Below, piece after piece: positions 1-7,672 of a stretch of 64,000 nt of DNA (position 1 is the stretch's first letter; each line of letters opens with the position of its first letter). The stretch comes from Microbacterium sp. SA39. Lineage in GTDB: Bacteria; Actinomycetota; Actinomycetes; Actinomycetales; Microbacteriaceae. Under the pieces are notes generated by a model, which saw only the letters and a list, made by a program, of their open reading frames with translations, was not told the DNA's origin and did not search any database. A program made the translations under genes and the position numbers. The stretch spans positions 62,001 through 126,000 of the forward strand of contig NZ_JXRU01000039.1 of assembly GCF_000967865.1 (NCBI RefSeq). Reading direction: 5' to 3'.

Positions 1-1048
1 CGGCGGTGGTCGTGCCCACGCGGAGCCGGCAGGTCAGGTGCTGCGAGGTCCCGGGCTCGCCGTGCAGCATCCGGGCGACCTGCTCGCCGGCGGCCCGACC
101 CTTGTCGACCGCGGGCTGCACGCTCGTGGTGAGAGTCAGGTGTGAGAGGCCGTCGACGGCGATCCCGTCGAACCCGGCGACGGAGAGGTCTCCCGGCACC
201 CGCAACCCCAGCTCCTCCGCGGCGCGGACGACCCCCGCTGCCAGCAGGTCGCTCTGGGCGATGACGGCCGTCGGACGGGTGGCCGCATCAGCGAGCAGCA
301 TCCGTCCGACGCGCGCCCCCTCGTCGATGAGGCTCCCGGATGCCGAGATCGCCGGGGCGTCGGGAAAGACCTGCCGGAGCCCCGCGAGACGGTCGACCGC
401 GACGTCGACGGTGGCGGCGGCGAGGCGCTCGGGGGTCACGACGCCGCGCTCCCTGTCACTGTTCAGGTGGAGGGTGACGATCGCGACGTCGCGGTGCCCG
501 AGGTCGTGCAGGTGACGGGCGATGTCGGCCGAAGCCGCGGTGTTGTCGAGCGTGATGCGCGGTATGCCCTCGCCGGCATCGCCTTCGATCACGACCACGG
601 GAAGCCCTCGGCCCCGCACGACCTCGAGCGAGTCGCGCATGCGCCCGGAGCATCCGATGAGCACGAAGGCGTCGACGGGGGCGTTCGCCAGGGCGGATCC
701 TTCGTCCCCCGGTTCGTCGCGCAGCAGGAGGATGCCGGCGCTGAGGTCGGCCAGCCCCTCGGTGAGTCCGTCCATCATGGCGGTGGTGACCGGGTCCAGG
801 AACGCCGCGCGCAACTCCCCCTCGAGCACGACCGCGACGATCCCGCTGCGTCCGCGTCGCAGTGATGCCGCGCGCGGATCCGGGCCGGCGTAGCCGAGCT
901 CGGTGGCGGCGGCGAGAACCCGCTCCCGCGTCGCGGCCGCGACCTTCGCCTTGCCGCTGAACACGACGGAGGCCGTGGACGTCGCCACCCCCGCGTGCCG
1001 CGCGACGTCGGCGATGGTCGCACGACGCGGCGTCTCCCTGCTGCTCAT
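1..1048 (-). CDS. LacI-family transcriptional regulator (C-terminus beyond left edge)
   Basis: The reading frame runs off the left edge with about 349 codons present, so nearly the whole regulator is in the window. The N-terminus reads TIADVARHAGVATSTASVVFSGK, the LacI helix-turn-helix and hinge helix, followed by a periplasmic-binding-protein-like effector domain. It lies divergent to an MFS transporter, and a perfect 14-bp palindrome with a central CG sits between the two genes, so it probably represses both itself and the transporter. The ATG at 1048 follows a TATCCT box by 6 nt, so the mRNA is probably leaderless. The ligand cannot be told from sequence; it is presumably the transporter substrate. 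Confidence 0.93.
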   Translation of the reverse strand, partial: MSSRETPRRATIADVARHAGVATSTASVVFSGKAKVAAATRERVLAAATELGYAGPDPRAASLRRGRSGIVAVVLEGELRAAFLDPVTTAMMDGLTEGLADLSAGILLLRDEPGDEGSALANAPVDAFVLIGCSGRMRDSLEVVRGRGLPVVVIEGDAGEGIPRITLDNTAASADIARHLHDLGHRDVAIVTLHLNSDRERGVVTPERLAAATVDVAVDRLAGLRQVFPDAPAISASGSLIDEGARVGRMLLADAATRPTAVIAQSDLLAAGVVRAAEELGLRVPGDLSVAGFDGIAVDGLSHLTLTTSVQPAVDKGRAAGEQVARMLHGEPGTSQHLTCRLRVGTTTA

Positions 1049-1054
1049 ACTCCG

Positions 1055-1060
1055 AGGATA
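1055..1060 (-). promoter_or_regulatory. -10 box of leaderless lacI-type gene
   Basis: TATCCT on the minus strand, 6 nt before the ATG at 1048, with no room for a ribosome binding site. Confidence 0.5.
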
Positions 1061-1081
1061 GCCCGGTTCCGTTCCCAGGAG

Positions 1082-1095
1082 TCGAATCGATTCGA
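1082..1095. promoter_or_regulatory. LacI-type operator
   Basis: TCGAATCGATTCGA is a perfect 14-bp palindrome centred on CG, as is typical of LacI-family operators. It lies between the divergent regulator and MFS genes and ends one base before the transporter's -10 box, so bound repressor would block that promoter. Confidence 0.7.
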
Positions 1096-1101
1096 TAGGC
1101 T
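1096..1101 (+). promoter_or_regulatory. -10 box of leaderless MFS gene
   Basis: TAGGCT, followed by 7 nt and then the ATG at 1109. Confidence 0.5.
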
Positions 1102-1108
1102 GTCCCGC

Positions 1109-2347
1109 ATGGACACCGCCCTCACCCGTTCGCAGTTCGTGCGCTGGCGCACAGCCATCTTCGCCATCTTCTTCGCGAGCGGTCTCTCGATCGCGACCTG
1201 GGCGTCCCGCGTGCCCGGGATCAAAGAGGCTCTGGAGCTCGACAATGCGCAGGTCGGGCTGATCCTGCTCGGCATGGGCCTCGCATCGATCATCGGCATC
1301 TCGACGAGTCCGGCCGTGATGGCGCGGACCGGCGCGCGGCGGGGGATGCTGCTCGCCATGCTCATGTTCGCCGTCGGCATCGCCCTCGTGGGCCTCGGCG
1401 CCAACGTCTTCGGCTCGGTGCCGATCGTGCTGCTCGGCATGGTGCTCTTCGGCTTCGGCAACGGCTGCGTCGACGTGATGATGAATGTCGAGGCGACGGC
1501 GATCGAGCAGCAGATGGGGAAGACCATCCTGCCGGTCTTCCACGCGCTGTTCAGCTTCGGCACGGTCATCGGCGCCGGTATCGGGGCCTTGGCCGCCGGC
1601 CTGTCGGTCACGGTCGCCGTGCACTCCGGGATCGTCGGCGCCCTCATCGTCGTGATCGCCGTGATCTGCTTCTTCCAGGTGCCGGTGCGCGAAGCGGCAC
1701 TCGACCCCGAGAACCACGAGAAGCCGGCGTTCCGACAGCGGATGCACGTGGCGCTGGAAGCGTGGCGCGAGCCGCGGACGTACCTGCTCGGAGTCGTGAT
1801 GCTCGGCATGTCCTTCGCGGAGGGCGGGGCGAACGACTGGATCGCTCTCGGCACGGAGCAGGGCCACGGCTTCCCGGAAGGCACCGGAGCCGTGTCGCTC
1901 GCGGTCTTCTCGATCGGCATGACCGTGCTGCGCCTGTTCGGGGGGCCGCTCGTCGACCGCTTCGGCCGCGTGCTGGTGCTGCGCATCCTGGCGGTGGCCG
2001 CGGCGTCCGGCATCCTGCTGTTCATCCTCGCGCCGAACTTCCCGCTCGTGCTGGTGGGCGCCGCGCTCTGGGGTGTCGGGGCCTCGCTCGGGTTCCCGCT
2101 CGGCATGTCGGCCGCGGCGGACGACCCGGCCAAGGCGGCAGCGCGCGTGAGTGCCGCCGCGACGATCGGCTACGTCGCCTTCCTCGGCGGGCCTCCGGTC
2201 CTCGGCATCATCAGCGAGCACATCGGACTGCTGAACACGCTCTTCATCCTCGTCGTGCTGGTCGTCGCATCCGGACTGTTCTCCGGCGCCGCCCGCCCGC
2301 TCCGCGAGGACGAGAAGACCCCGGCCGTCGCCGTGCGGGAGGGCTGA
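1109..2347 (+). CDS. MFS transporter, YbjJ-like
   Basis: A 412-residue polytopic membrane protein with about 12 hydrophobic segments. The first loop carries ASRVPGIKEALELDNAQVGL and a conserved FGNGCVDVMMNVEA segment in the fourth or fifth helix, both characteristic of the YbjJ-like/fucose-permease-like branch of the major facilitator superfamily. I chose the ATG at 1109 rather than an upstream in-frame ATG at 995, because the upstream residues are arginine-rich and overlap the regulator and its operator. The divergent LacI gene and intervening palindrome suggest substrate-induced expression. The substrate is unknown, possibly a sugar or a metabolite exported from the cell. Confidence 0.9.
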   Translation: MDTALTRSQFVRWRTAIFAIFFASGLSIATWASRVPGIKEALELDNAQVGLILLGMGLASIIGISTSPAVMARTGARRGMLLAMLMFAVGIALVGLGANVFGSVPIVLLGMVLFGFGNGCVDVMMNVEATAIEQQMGKTILPVFHALFSFGTVIGAGIGALAAGLSVTVAVHSGIVGALIVVIAVICFFQVPVREAALDPENHEKPAFRQRMHVALEAWREPRTYLLGVVMLGMSFAEGGANDWIALGTEQGHGFPEGTGAVSLAVFSIGMTVLRLFGGPLVDRFGRVLVLRILAVAAASGILLFILAPNFPLVLVGAALWGVGASLGFPLGMSAAADDPAKAAARVSAAATIGYVAFLGGPPVLGIISEHIGLLNTLFILVVLVVASGLFSGAARPLREDEKTPAVAVREG

Positions 2348-2381
2348 GACTCAGCTCGCCGAAGGGCCGATCGGATGCCGT

Positions 2382-2387
2382 TAGGCT
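2382..2387 (+). promoter_or_regulatory. -10 box of leaderless nucS
   Basis: TAGGCT ends 6 nt before the GTG start at 2394. Confidence 0.5.
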
Positions 2388-2393
2388 CGACGG

Positions 2394-3089
2394 GTGCGCC
2401 TCGTCATTGCCCGCTGCTCGGTCGACTACACCGGTCGGCTCAACGCCCATCTCCCCCTCGCCACGCGTCTGCTCGTGCACAAGGGGGACGGGAGTCTGCT
2501 GGTGCACTCCGACGGCGGCAGCTACAAGCCGCTCAACTGGATGAGTCCGCCGTGTTCGCTCTCGACCGAGGTTCCGGGCGAGGAGGAGGCGAGCGCCGGC
2601 GTCGTCGAGGTCTGGCGCGTCTCGCACAAGAAGACGGGCGACGCGCTGCGCGTGCAGATCTACGAGATCATCCACGACACCTCGCACGAACTGGGGATCG
2701 ACCCCGGCCTGCAGAAGGACGGCGTCGAGGCCGACCTGCAGCGCCTCCTCGCCGAGCAGGTCGAGCGCATCTCCGAGGGTGCGATCCTCGTGCGCCGCGA
2801 GTACCCGACCGCGATCGGCCCGGTCGACCTGCTGGTGCGGGATGCCGACGGTGCCGCGATCGCAGTCGAGATCAAGCGCCGCGGCGACATCGACGGTGTC
2901 GAGCAGCTGACGCGCTACCTCGAACTGCTCGGGCGCGATCCGCATCTCTCCCCCGTGCAGGGGGTCTTCGCCGCGCAGGAGATCAAGCCTCAGGCCCGGG
3001 TGCTCGCCGAGGACCGCGGCATCCGCTGCCTCGTGCTCGACTACGACGACATGAAGGGCATCGAGTCCGGCATCCCGCGCCTCTTCTGA
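2394..3089 (+). CDS. nucS: mismatch-specific endonuclease NucS (EndoMS)
   Basis: A 231-residue protein matching the NucS family over its whole length. It has the N-terminal beta-rich dimerisation part ([16 protein letters not shown], then the [16 protein letters not shown] segment) and a C-terminal RecB-like nuclease with [15 protein letters not shown] and [23 protein letters not shown], which supply the acidic and E-x-K catalytic residues. In actinobacteria lacking MutS/MutL, NucS cuts mismatched double-stranded DNA and carries out mismatch repair with the beta clamp. It starts with GTG at 2394, 6 nt after a TAGGCT box, so is probably leaderless. Confidence 0.97.
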   Translation: MRLVIARCSVDYTGRLNAHLPLATRLLVHKGDGSLLVHSDGGSYKPLNWMSPPCSLSTEVPGEEEASAGVVEVWRVSHKKTGDALRVQIYEIIHDTSHELGIDPGLQKDGVEADLQRLLAEQVERISEGAILVRREYPTAIGPVDLLVRDADGAAIAVEIKRRGDIDGVEQLTRYLELLGRDPHLSPVQGVFAAQEIKPQARVLAEDRGIRCLVLDYDDMKGIESGIPRLF

Positions 3090-3092
3090 GCG

Positions 3093-3329
3093 TCAGCGCG
3101 CTGTCGCGAGCCGCGGCGGCGGGCCTTCCAGCCGCGCGACGGCGATCTTCACCTCGGTCAGCTCGTGCTCGACGCCGCTCACCCGATCCTCCAGCCGATC
3201 GAATCGCGCGTCGACCTTGTCGAATCGCGCGTCCACCCGACGGATGAACCATCCGCCGAGGCCCGTGATCGAACCGACGACCGACACTGCGCACGCGATC
3301 GTCGTTATCGCTTCCATCGACACGAACAT
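3093..3329 (-). CDS. small membrane protein with coiled coil
   Basis: A 78-residue protein. Residues about 6-30 form one hydrophobic segment (ITTIACAVSVVGSITGLGGWFI). They are followed by a heptad-like region (VDARFDKVDARFDRLEDRVSGVEHELTEVKIAVARLE) that should form a coiled coil in the cytoplasm. It is convergent with nucS, with only 3 nt between the two stops. No specific function can be assigned; proteins of this shape are common as unnamed actinobacterial membrane proteins. An internal ATG four codons later is an alternative start. Confidence 0.75.
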   Translation of the reverse strand: MFVSMEAITTIACAVSVVGSITGLGGWFIRRVDARFDKVDARFDRLEDRVSGVEHELTEVKIAVARLEGPPPRLATAR

Positions 3330-3461
3330 GCCCCCATTCTCACCCGCAGATCTCCCGCTGTCACCACCCTAGGACGACGAATTCTGCCCGGCCACGAACT
3401 GTGGAGAACGGCATCCGCTGCACACCTGTGCAGGAGGAGCCGCCACGCGCTCAGCTCCCCA

Positions 3462-3467
3462 TAGGCT
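3462..3467 (+). promoter_or_regulatory. -10 box of leaderless HAD gene
   Basis: TAGGCT, then six G residues, then the ATG at 3474. Confidence 0.5.
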
Positions 3468-3473
3468 GGGGGG

Positions 3474-4139
3474 ATGCCCTCCTCTCCCTACTCCTGCGTG
3501 CTGTGGGACGTCGACGGCACCATCGTCGACGCCTCCGTCGGCATCCTGCGCCGCCTCAACATCGCCCTCACCCATTTCGGCCGGCCGGCTCCCACGCGCG
3601 AGCAGTTGATCCACTGGATCGGGCCGCCGATGTTCGACTCCTTCCAGGATCAGGCGGGCATGACTCCCGCCGAGTCCACCGAGGCGGTCACCTTCTACCG
3701 CACGCTCGGCAAGGCCGACGGCTACACGACGGACGCGGCCACGTACCCGGGCATGATCGACCTCATCCACGAGCTGCACGCCGCAGGAGTCCCGCAGGCG
3801 ACGGCGAGCTCGAAGCCCGAGATTCAGGTCGACGCCCTGGTCGACCACTTCGGTCTACGGCCCTCGTTCCTGACGACGGTCGGGGCCACGCCCGACGAGG
3901 CGACGCTCGCGACCAAGACCGACATAGTCGCCGAAGCGCTGCGGCGCCTCCGGGAGCTCGGCGCCGACACCTCGCGGCCGGTGCTCGTCGGCGACCGCCA
4001 CCACGACGTCGAGGGCGGCAACGCGAACGGCGTCCCCGTGATCTTCGTGGAGTGGGGGTTCAGCGAGCAGCACGAAGGTGACGAGGCGGCATTCCGAGCC
4101 GCGTCGGTCGACGAACTGCGCTCCCTGCTCCTCGTCTGA
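3474..4139 (+). CDS. HAD-superfamily hydrolase, phosphoglycolate phosphatase-like
   Basis: A 221-residue HAD phosphatase. Motif I is LWDVDGTIVDAS (nucleophile Asp and acid/base Asp). A helical cap (about residues 20-85) follows, then motif II around ATASSKPE and a motif IV-type VLVGDRHHDVEGGNANGVPVIFVEWG. Length and cap type fit the Gph/PGMB-like subfamily that dephosphorylates small phosphometabolites; the substrate cannot be read from sequence. It is convergent with the cold-shock gene, and a long hairpin between the two probably terminates both transcripts. Confidence 0.92.
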   Translation: MPSSPYSCVLWDVDGTIVDASVGILRRLNIALTHFGRPAPTREQLIHWIGPPMFDSFQDQAGMTPAESTEAVTFYRTLGKADGYTTDAATYPGMIDLIHELHAAGVPQATASSKPEIQVDALVDHFGLRPSFLTTVGATPDEATLATKTDIVAEALRRLRELGADTSRPVLVGDRHHDVEGGNANGVPVIFVEWGFSEQHEGDEAAFRAASVDELRSLLLV

Positions 4140-4170
4140 ACCGTGCCGACGAGCCCCGCAACAGGGCGGA

Positions 4171-4231
4171 GAACACAGAACTCCCCGCCGGATGTCGCAC
4201 GAGGCGAATCCGGGCGGGGAGTTCTCTGTTC
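4171..4231. terminator. bidirectional hairpin between HAD and cold-shock genes
   Basis: 19-nt arms (4171-4189 and 4213-4231) pair with a single mismatch around the core AGAACTCCCCGCC / GGCGGGGAGTTCT, with a 23-nt loop. It sits between convergent genes. There is no long T tract. Confidence 0.65.
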
Positions 4232-4238
4232 CGACCGC

Positions 4239-4445
4239 TTAGAGCGGACGGATGTTCTCTGCCTGCAGGCCCTTGGGGCCCTGCGCGACATCGAACTCGA
4301 CTCGCTGGTTCTCATCGAGAGACCGGTAGCCGGAGGATTCGATGGCGGAGTAGTGCGCGAAAACGTCGGCGCCGCCGTCGTCGGGGGAGATGAAGCCGAA
4401 GCCCTTCTCCGAGTTGAACCACTTGACCGTGCCCTGAGTGCTCAT
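4239..4445 (-). CDS. cold-shock protein (CspA family)
   Basis: A 68-residue single cold-shock domain with both RNA-binding motifs visible: RNP1 KGFGFISP and RNP2 DVFAHYSAI, after the canonical start [11 protein letters not shown]. It acts as a nucleic-acid chaperone that melts RNA secondary structure. The ATG at 4445 gives the standard length. The roughly 500-bp upstream region holds several strong inverted repeats, consistent with a long structured 5' leader as in other csp genes. Confidence 0.96.
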   Translation of the reverse strand: MSTQGTVKWFNSEKGFGFISPDDGGADVFAHYSAIESSGYRSLDENQRVEFDVAQGPKGLQAENIRPL

Positions 4446-4745
4446 GTACTGCCTGTTCGCTCTGCTGATGAAGAAGCCGACGCAGGGATGCCCCGACAGC
4501 GCTAACGCTAGTGGAGGAGGCCCCGAGGGGAACAGCACCTGGGAGAAGGTAATCCAAATGTTGCACGAGCGGCATCCGCCCGTGATACGGCAGGCGCCCG
4601 GAAAATGGTGTGGCCCTCACCGCGGGGGGAGCGATGAGGGCCGAAGACGACCGGAGGGTGCGTCAGAAACAGCCTAACCCTTTTTCCACCTCCTTGTCCC
4701 CCTTTTGGGGGACAAAACCGAAAAAGTTGGTCGGGAGACGATAGC

Positions 4746-4791
4746 GGCCCCCTCGAGTAGTCCATTGGGGACTGAACTACTCGAGAGGGCC
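4746..4791. repeat. 16-bp inverted repeat with XhoI-like core
   Basis: Arms 4746-4761 and 4776-4791 pair with one mismatch, with a 14-nt loop. The loop contains an alternative shorter pairing AGTCC/GGACT. It lies between two divergent genes, so an operator role or an mRNA leader structure are both possible. Confidence 0.6.
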
Positions 4792-4928
4792 CAATCGCGT
4801 GCACGGACCGTCTTGCCTCTGGGGAAGGCTGCCCGTCATCTGGGGAGAGACGGAGACGATCGATCCCCTTGTGCACGCACCTTCACCATAGGGGAGGACT
4901 CGCGATCTTCGCCACGACCCGTCACGGC

Positions 4929-4934
4929 TACGCT
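4929..4934 (+). promoter_or_regulatory. -10 box of leaderless shikimate dehydrogenase-like gene
   Basis: TACGCT, 6 nt before GTG at 4941. This spacing is the reason for choosing the GTG over the ATG at 4947. Confidence 0.45.
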
Positions 4935-4940
4935 TGTCCG

Positions 4941-5762
4941 GTGACCATGCTGAACAAGGACATGACGCTGTGCATCTCGCTGTCGGCGCGACCCAGCAAC
5001 AACGGAACGCGGTTCCACAACTTCCTCTACGAGGCGCTCGAGCTCAACTGGATCTACAAGGCCTTCGCGCCGACCGACCTCGCTCAGGCGATCGCCGGAG
5101 TCCGCGGTCTCGGCATCCGGGGCTGTGCGATCTCGATGCCCTACAAGGAAGACGTGATCGCTCTGGTCGATCGGATGGATGCCTCGGCGACGGCGATCGA
5201 CTCGGTCAACACGATCGTGAACGACGACGGCGTGCTCACGGCCTACAACACCGACTACTCCGCCATCGCGCAGCTGATCGAGCGCAACGGCCTGGATGCC
5301 GGCTCGACGGTTCTTCTGCGCGGATCGGGCGGCATGGCGAAGGCGACGGCAGCCGCGTTCCGCGACGCGGGCTTCGACGACGTCACCATCGTCGCGCGCA
5401 ACGAGGCGAACGGACGCGCCCTCGCGGACCTGTACGACTTCGCGTGGCTGCCGGATGCCGGCGACGCCACAGCTGACGTGCTCGTCAACGTCACGCCGAT
5501 CGGCATGGCGGGGGGAGCAGACGAGCATGCGCTGTCGTTCTCTGCGGAGGCGATCGCGGCGGCATCCGTCGTCTTCGACGTCGTGGCCCTCCCGGCCGAG
5601 ACCCCGTTCGTGGCCGCAGGCCGCGCAGCGGGGAAGACCGTGATCAGCGGCGCAGAGGTCGCGACGCTGCAGGCCCTCGAGCAGTTCGTGCTCTACACCG
5701 GCATCCGTCCGTCCGCCGATCAGGTGCGGGCCGCCGAGGAGTTCATGCGCGCAGGGTCGTGA
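4941..5762 (+). CDS. shikimate 5-dehydrogenase-like oxidoreductase
   Basis: About 273 residues. The N-terminal substrate domain has LSARPSNNGTRFHNFLYEALELNWIYKAF and CAISMPYKEDVI, whose Lys is the catalytic Lys of the AroE family. IDSVNTIVNDDGVLTAYNTDYSA follows and then a Rossmann domain with RGSGGMAKATAAAF. The family reduces 3-dehydroshikimate with NADPH. The unusual SARPSNNGTRFHN start, in place of the SxS substrate motif, marks it as a shikimate dehydrogenase-like paralogue (an actinobacterial group often left unnamed), so the substrate is uncertain. The GTG at 4941 is favoured by the preceding -10-like box; the ATG at 4947 is an alternative. Confidence 0.88.
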   Translation: MTMLNKDMTLCISLSARPSNNGTRFHNFLYEALELNWIYKAFAPTDLAQAIAGVRGLGIRGCAISMPYKEDVIALVDRMDASATAIDSVNTIVNDDGVLTAYNTDYSAIAQLIERNGLDAGSTVLLRGSGGMAKATAAAFRDAGFDDVTIVARNEANGRALADLYDFAWLPDAGDATADVLVNVTPIGMAGGADEHALSFSAEAIAAASVVFDVVALPAETPFVAAGRAAGKTVISGAEVATLQALEQFVLYTGIRPSADQVRAAEEFMRAGS

Positions 5763-5811
5763 CCCTGGTGCGATATCGCAGAACTTCCTGATCGGAAGAG
5801 CGATACCTGGG

Positions 5812-5817
5812 TAGCCT
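5812..5817 (+). promoter_or_regulatory. -10 box of leaderless lipoprotein gene
   Basis: TAGCCT, then 6 nt, then the ATG at 5824. Confidence 0.5.
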
Positions 5818-5823
5818 AGGCGC

Positions 5824-7665
5824 ATGAGCGCGCCTCGCAACGCCCCCCGGTCCATCGCCCGGCGGACGACCGCCGCCTTCGCCGGCACGGTTATCGCCGC
5901 GCTGGTGCTGGCCGCCTGCACCGCCGGCGGTGACGACGGCACGACGACCGATGGGAGCCAGGGGTTCCCCGACGACGGATGCACGCACATCACCATCGCG
6001 ACCTCGTCGGAGAAGGTGAACATGCTCGACGAGCTCGCCACTGCGTTCAAGGACTCGCCCGAGCACGAGGGCCTCGACACCTGCGCGACCGTCCGCCCGA
6101 CCAACGTCTCGTCCGGGAACGCGGCGCGCTACCTCACCGCAGGTGACGACTGGCCGAGCGACGACCGCACGCTGTGGCCGACCCTCTGGTCGCCGGCATC
6201 CACGGTCTGGACCGACCGCGTGGCTGCCGCCGCATCGCCCAGCCTCGTCGGCGAGCCCGCCTCGTTCACCCGCACCCCCATCGTGTTCGGGATGCCCGAG
6301 CCGATGGCCAAGGCTCTCGGCTGGCCGGAGAAGCCCATCAGCATCAGCGACCTCGAAGGGCTGTGCCAGGATCCGGCCGGCTGGGGCAGCGTTGGCAAGG
6401 ACATCTGGGGCGCCTTCAAGATCTCCAAGACGAACCCGAACACCTCGACGACAGGCCTCTCCACGATCCTCATGCAGTCGTATGAGGCATCCGGAAAGGC
6501 TGAAGGCCTCACCTCGGCCGACGTGGACGCCGCGGCCGACTTCTCCCGCGTTTTCGAGGAGTGCGTGATCCACTACGGCGACACCACCGGCAACGTGCTC
6601 TCGACGCTGTACGACGAGACGCAGAACGGCGCGAACGGCTCGGCCTACGTCTCAGCGGTCGCTCTGGAGGAGACGTCGCTGCTCAACTACAACAAGGGCA
6701 ACCCCGACTCCCACACCGTGCAGCCGGGCGAGACGCTGACGCCGCCGAAGACCAAGCTCGTCGCCGTGTATCCGTCCGGCGGGTCGATGTGGTCCGACAA
6801 CCCGGTGACCGTCCTCGGCGCCGACTGGGTGACGCCCGAGCAGCGCACGGCCGGCGAGGCGTTCGCCGAGTACCTGCAGAGCGCACCGGCGCAGAAGATC
6901 CTCCCGGAGTACGGATTCCGCCCCCTCGATGAGTCGGTCCCCCTCGGCGACCAGTTCTCGGCGAAGTTCGGCGTCGATCCGGCACAGCCGGCGGTCTCGC
7001 TGCCGAAGCCGGAGGTCGATGTGATCTCCACCGCCATCGACCAGTGGACGCAGGTGCGCAAACCCTCGTCGGTGCTCGAGCTCATCGACATCTCCGGTTC
7101 GATGGACGACCCGATCGGCGACGGACGCTCGCGGCTCGACGGCGCGATCGAGGGTGCGCAGACCACCCTCGGGCACTTCCGTTCCACCGATGAGGTCGGC
7201 GTCTGGGCGTTCACCACCGGCATCTCCTCCGACGAGGGCGAAGGTATCCAGGTGCTGCGGGACGTCACAGCGCTCGGGGCCGACGGAGAGAAGCTCGACT
7301 CCTCGCTCGCCGACCTCCGCTACGCGCAGCGCAACGGCACTCCGCTCTACGACGCGGTCCTCACCGCATACGAGGCGATGAGCGCGCGGGCAGAACCGGG
7401 TCGCATCAACGCGATCGTCGTGCTGTCGGACGGCGAGGACACGGATTCGACGACCTCGCTCGACTCGCTCATCGCGAAGATCGGCAAGAGTTCCAAGGAG
7501 GGCAGCGACGACACTCCCGTGCGCATCTTCACCATCGCCTACGGCGAGGGCGCAGACCCCACGGCTCTGCAGCGGATCGCGGATGCCACCGGCGGGCAGA
7601 TGTTCGACGCCTCGGATGCCGAGCGCATCGACCTCGTCTTCGCCTCTGTCATCAACAACTTCTGA
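5824..7665 (+). CDS. solute-binding/VWA-domain lipoprotein
   Basis: 613 residues with a lipoprotein signal peptide ending at the lipobox LVLAAC (Cys at about 32), so it is anchored on the outer face of the membrane. Residues about 50-390 resemble an extracellular solute-binding domain. The C-terminal part is a von Willebrand factor A domain with the MIDAS motif DISGSM (about residue 421) and a downstream SDGEDTDS. The following gene starts 7 nt later and encodes a membrane protein, so the two probably form one unit. This SBP-VWA fusion recurs in actinobacteria, but its role is not established; adhesion or envelope protein assembly are guesses. Confidence 0.88.
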   Translation: MSAPRNAPRSIARRTTAAFAGTVIAALVLAACTAGGDDGTTTDGSQGFPDDGCTHITIATSSEKVNMLDELATAFKDSPEHEGLDTCATVRPTNVSSGNAARYLTAGDDWPSDDRTLWPTLWSPASTVWTDRVAAAASPSLVGEPASFTRTPIVFGMPEPMAKALGWPEKPISISDLEGLCQDPAGWGSVGKDIWGAFKISKTNPNTSTTGLSTILMQSYEASGKAEGLTSADVDAAADFSRVFEECVIHYGDTTGNVLSTLYDETQNGANGSAYVSAVALEETSLLNYNKGNPDSHTVQPGETLTPPKTKLVAVYPSGGSMWSDNPVTVLGADWVTPEQRTAGEAFAEYLQSAPAQKILPEYGFRPLDESVPLGDQFSAKFGVDPAQPAVSLPKPEVDVISTAIDQWTQVRKPSSVLELIDISGSMDDPIGDGRSRLDGAIEGAQTTLGHFRSTDEVGVWAFTTGISSDEGEGIQVLRDVTALGADGEKLDSSLADLRYAQRNGTPLYDAVLTAYEAMSARAEPGRINAIVVLSDGEDTDSTTSLDSLIAKIGKSSKEGSDDTPVRIFTIAYGEGADPTALQRIADATGGQMFDASDAERIDLVFASVINNF

Positions 7666-7672
7666 GGTGGGC

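Larger units (their letters stand above)
4446..4940. other. gene-free structured region between csp and shikimate dehydrogenase-like gene
   Basis: No convincing ORF. Three inverted repeats stand out: GGCCCTCA/TGAGGGCC (4612-4619 and 4635-4642); TTGTCCCCC/GGGGGACAA with a TTTT loop (4694-4715); and 16-nt arms around CTCGAGTAGT/ACTACTCGAG (4746-4761 and 4776-4791, one mismatch). The first two probably fold in the csp 5' leader. The last could be an operator or another leader element. Confidence 0.6.

Noticed and set aside
1045..2133. Long minus-strand frame opposite the MFS transporter
   Set aside because: The translation is rich in Arg, Ser and Pro with no domain; the plus strand has an intact transporter.
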